DNA of 64,000 nucleotides from Streptomyces sp. DH12 (GTDB lineage Bacteria > Actinomycetota > Actinomycetes > Streptomycetales > Streptomycetaceae). The position numbers and the translations under genes are program-made. Location: assembly GCF_020873895.1 (NCBI RefSeq), contig NZ_JAHWGT010000009.1:162640-226639 (forward strand), in the 5' to 3' direction. Shown in pieces: positions 63,483-64,000 of the stretch. Position 1 is the first letter of the stretch; every line of letters begins with the position of its first letter. Below the pieces are notes generated by a model that was not told where the DNA came from, did not search any database, and worked only from the letters and a program-made list of their open reading frames with translations.

Positions 63483-63788
63483 TGCGTTACCGGGGTGTGC
63501 ACCTCCGGATCATCGCGATCCGCGAGTGCCGCAGGGTGCGCTGAGCCGGTCACCGAGCGCACCGAGCGTGACGCACCCACCCTCAGAGCGCCCAAGCCGG
63601 CAGCTCAGACACCGTGACCGCCTCCGCAGAGGTCGCCTCGGCTTGCTCCGGGACCGGGACCGGCACCGGCAGCGTGGCCGGGGCCGGCGGAGCGCAATGA
63701 GGCGCAGGCCGCGCCCCGTCCGATCCATGGGCTCGCCATCTGGGCTGCTGGCTGGCTTCGGCCAAGGCACGCGGAAGAGGGTCAGTAG
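63483..63788. other. Region after tRNA-Arg without a clear gene; possible ATPase remnant on minus strand
   Basis: Read on the minus strand, 63640-63860 encodes a stretch ending DRTGRGLRLIAL. It resembles the G2 box of RsbW-like ATPases but lacks N and G1 boxes and then runs into Arg/Pro-rich low complexity. A different minus frame gives ...EATSAEAVTVSELPAWAL and a stop at 63583. This could be a frameshifted gene end, but it is too short to name. Confidence 0.3.
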
Positions 63789-64000
63789 AGGATCACCCTC
63801 CAGCGCTACCCACCGGTGCCAGTCGCCGCCCGGTCCCCGGAGCGACACACGGTCGTCCTCCAGGCGGCAGACGGTCGGGGCCCCGCGGACGTCGACCGGC
63901 TGCCGACGGCGGAGATCGCGCGGCTGATGAACGCCGAGGACGCCACGGTCGCGGGCGCCGTGGCCGAGCAGGTGCCGGCGATCGCCGGCACCTGCTCGGC
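63789..64000 (+). CDS. murQ: Probable N-terminal part of MurQ (N-acetylmuramic acid 6-phosphate etherase), runs off window
   Basis: The frame opens after a TAG at 63786 and has no stop before the end. Residues DVDRLPTAEIARLMNAEDATVAGAVAEQVPAIAG match the conserved MurQ N-terminus (DxDxLPTxExxRLMNxEDATV). MurQ cleaves the lactyl ether of MurNAc-6-P in cell-wall recycling. The true start is uncertain; GTG 63816 is one option, with no ribosome site. After PAIA the sequence (GTCSA) departs from the family exactly where a perfect palindrome begins its second half. Confidence 0.5.
63963..64000. repeat. Perfect 38-bp palindrome reaching the window edge
   Basis: Every base from 63963 to 63981 pairs with 64000 down to 63982: 19-bp arms, no spacer, no mismatch. 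The half-sequence GCCGAGCAGGTGCCGGCGA is followed by its complement. The symmetry may continue beyond 64000. Confidence 0.9.

Overview
The window is high-GC (roughly 70-75 %) actinobacterial chromosome, almost certainly Streptomyces or a close relative. The grounds are strong G/C third-position bias, GTG starts and GTGA/ATGA overlaps, a Rex operator in front of cydABDC, F420-type oxidoreductase and SigE-family sigma genes, and Streptomyces-type DnaA boxes (TTGTCCACA). Four parS sites (core GTTTCACGTGAAAC, at about 10.0, 38.15, 38.2 and 56.2 kb) and two intergenic DnaA-box clusters place it in the core region close to oriC. No insertion sequence, prophage or CRISPR array was found.

Layout. 0-5.3 kb: 3' part of thiC, a membrane protein, a metallophosphoesterase and a LacI-type repressor. 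5.6-13.7 kb: a HisC-like aminotransferase, a cyclophilin-fold protein, then the cytochrome bd operon cydA-cydB-cydDC behind a Rex operator, with a parS site lying across the cydDC start codon. 13.9-21.6 kb: a secreted M23 peptidase, a Cof-type HAD phosphatase, an LLM oxidoreductase, KptA, and a M24 peptidase / hydrolase-SDR fusion / MerR group. 21.9-27.0 kb: a four-gene ABC-2 exporter operon (two ATPase-permease pairs) and a dihydrolipoyl dehydrogenase. 27.5-31.1 kb: HAD phosphatase-serS and pheA, separated by 600 bases carrying a DnaA-box cluster. 31.2-37.5 kb: a copper-handling operon, read right to left as ycnI-like, sco, PCuAC, copCD and the DyP peroxidase dtpA, with a membrane protein beside it.

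37.7-49 kb: signalling and envelope genes. These are two RsbW-like ATPases, aminopeptidase P, a GAF/PP2C phosphatase, a Prim-Pol-like protein, a secreted protein, a SEC-C protein, a GDPD phosphodiesterase and an HtrA protease preceded by a 27-codon overlapping small ORF. 49-58 kb: small membrane proteins, two GNAT acetyltransferases, tRNA-Ser(UGA) followed by a decayed copy of its 3' end and terminator, an AraC-domain/VOC pair, a small secreted protein, a DUF817 protein, a SigE-family sigma factor and an acyl-CoA ligase with an operator-like palindrome in its promoter. 58-64 kb: a 1380-residue PAS/degenerate-kinase/receiver protein, an SSI-type protease inhibitor, tRNA-Ser(GCU), tRNA-Arg(ACG), and what looks like the first part of murQ running off the window through a perfect 38-bp palindrome.

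Together the genes are mostly housekeeping: respiration under low oxygen, copper delivery to oxidases, aromatic amino acid and Ser-tRNA synthesis, and signalling. Superimposed on them is chromosome-maintenance DNA (parS and DnaA sites) that reuses intergenic space and even a start codon.
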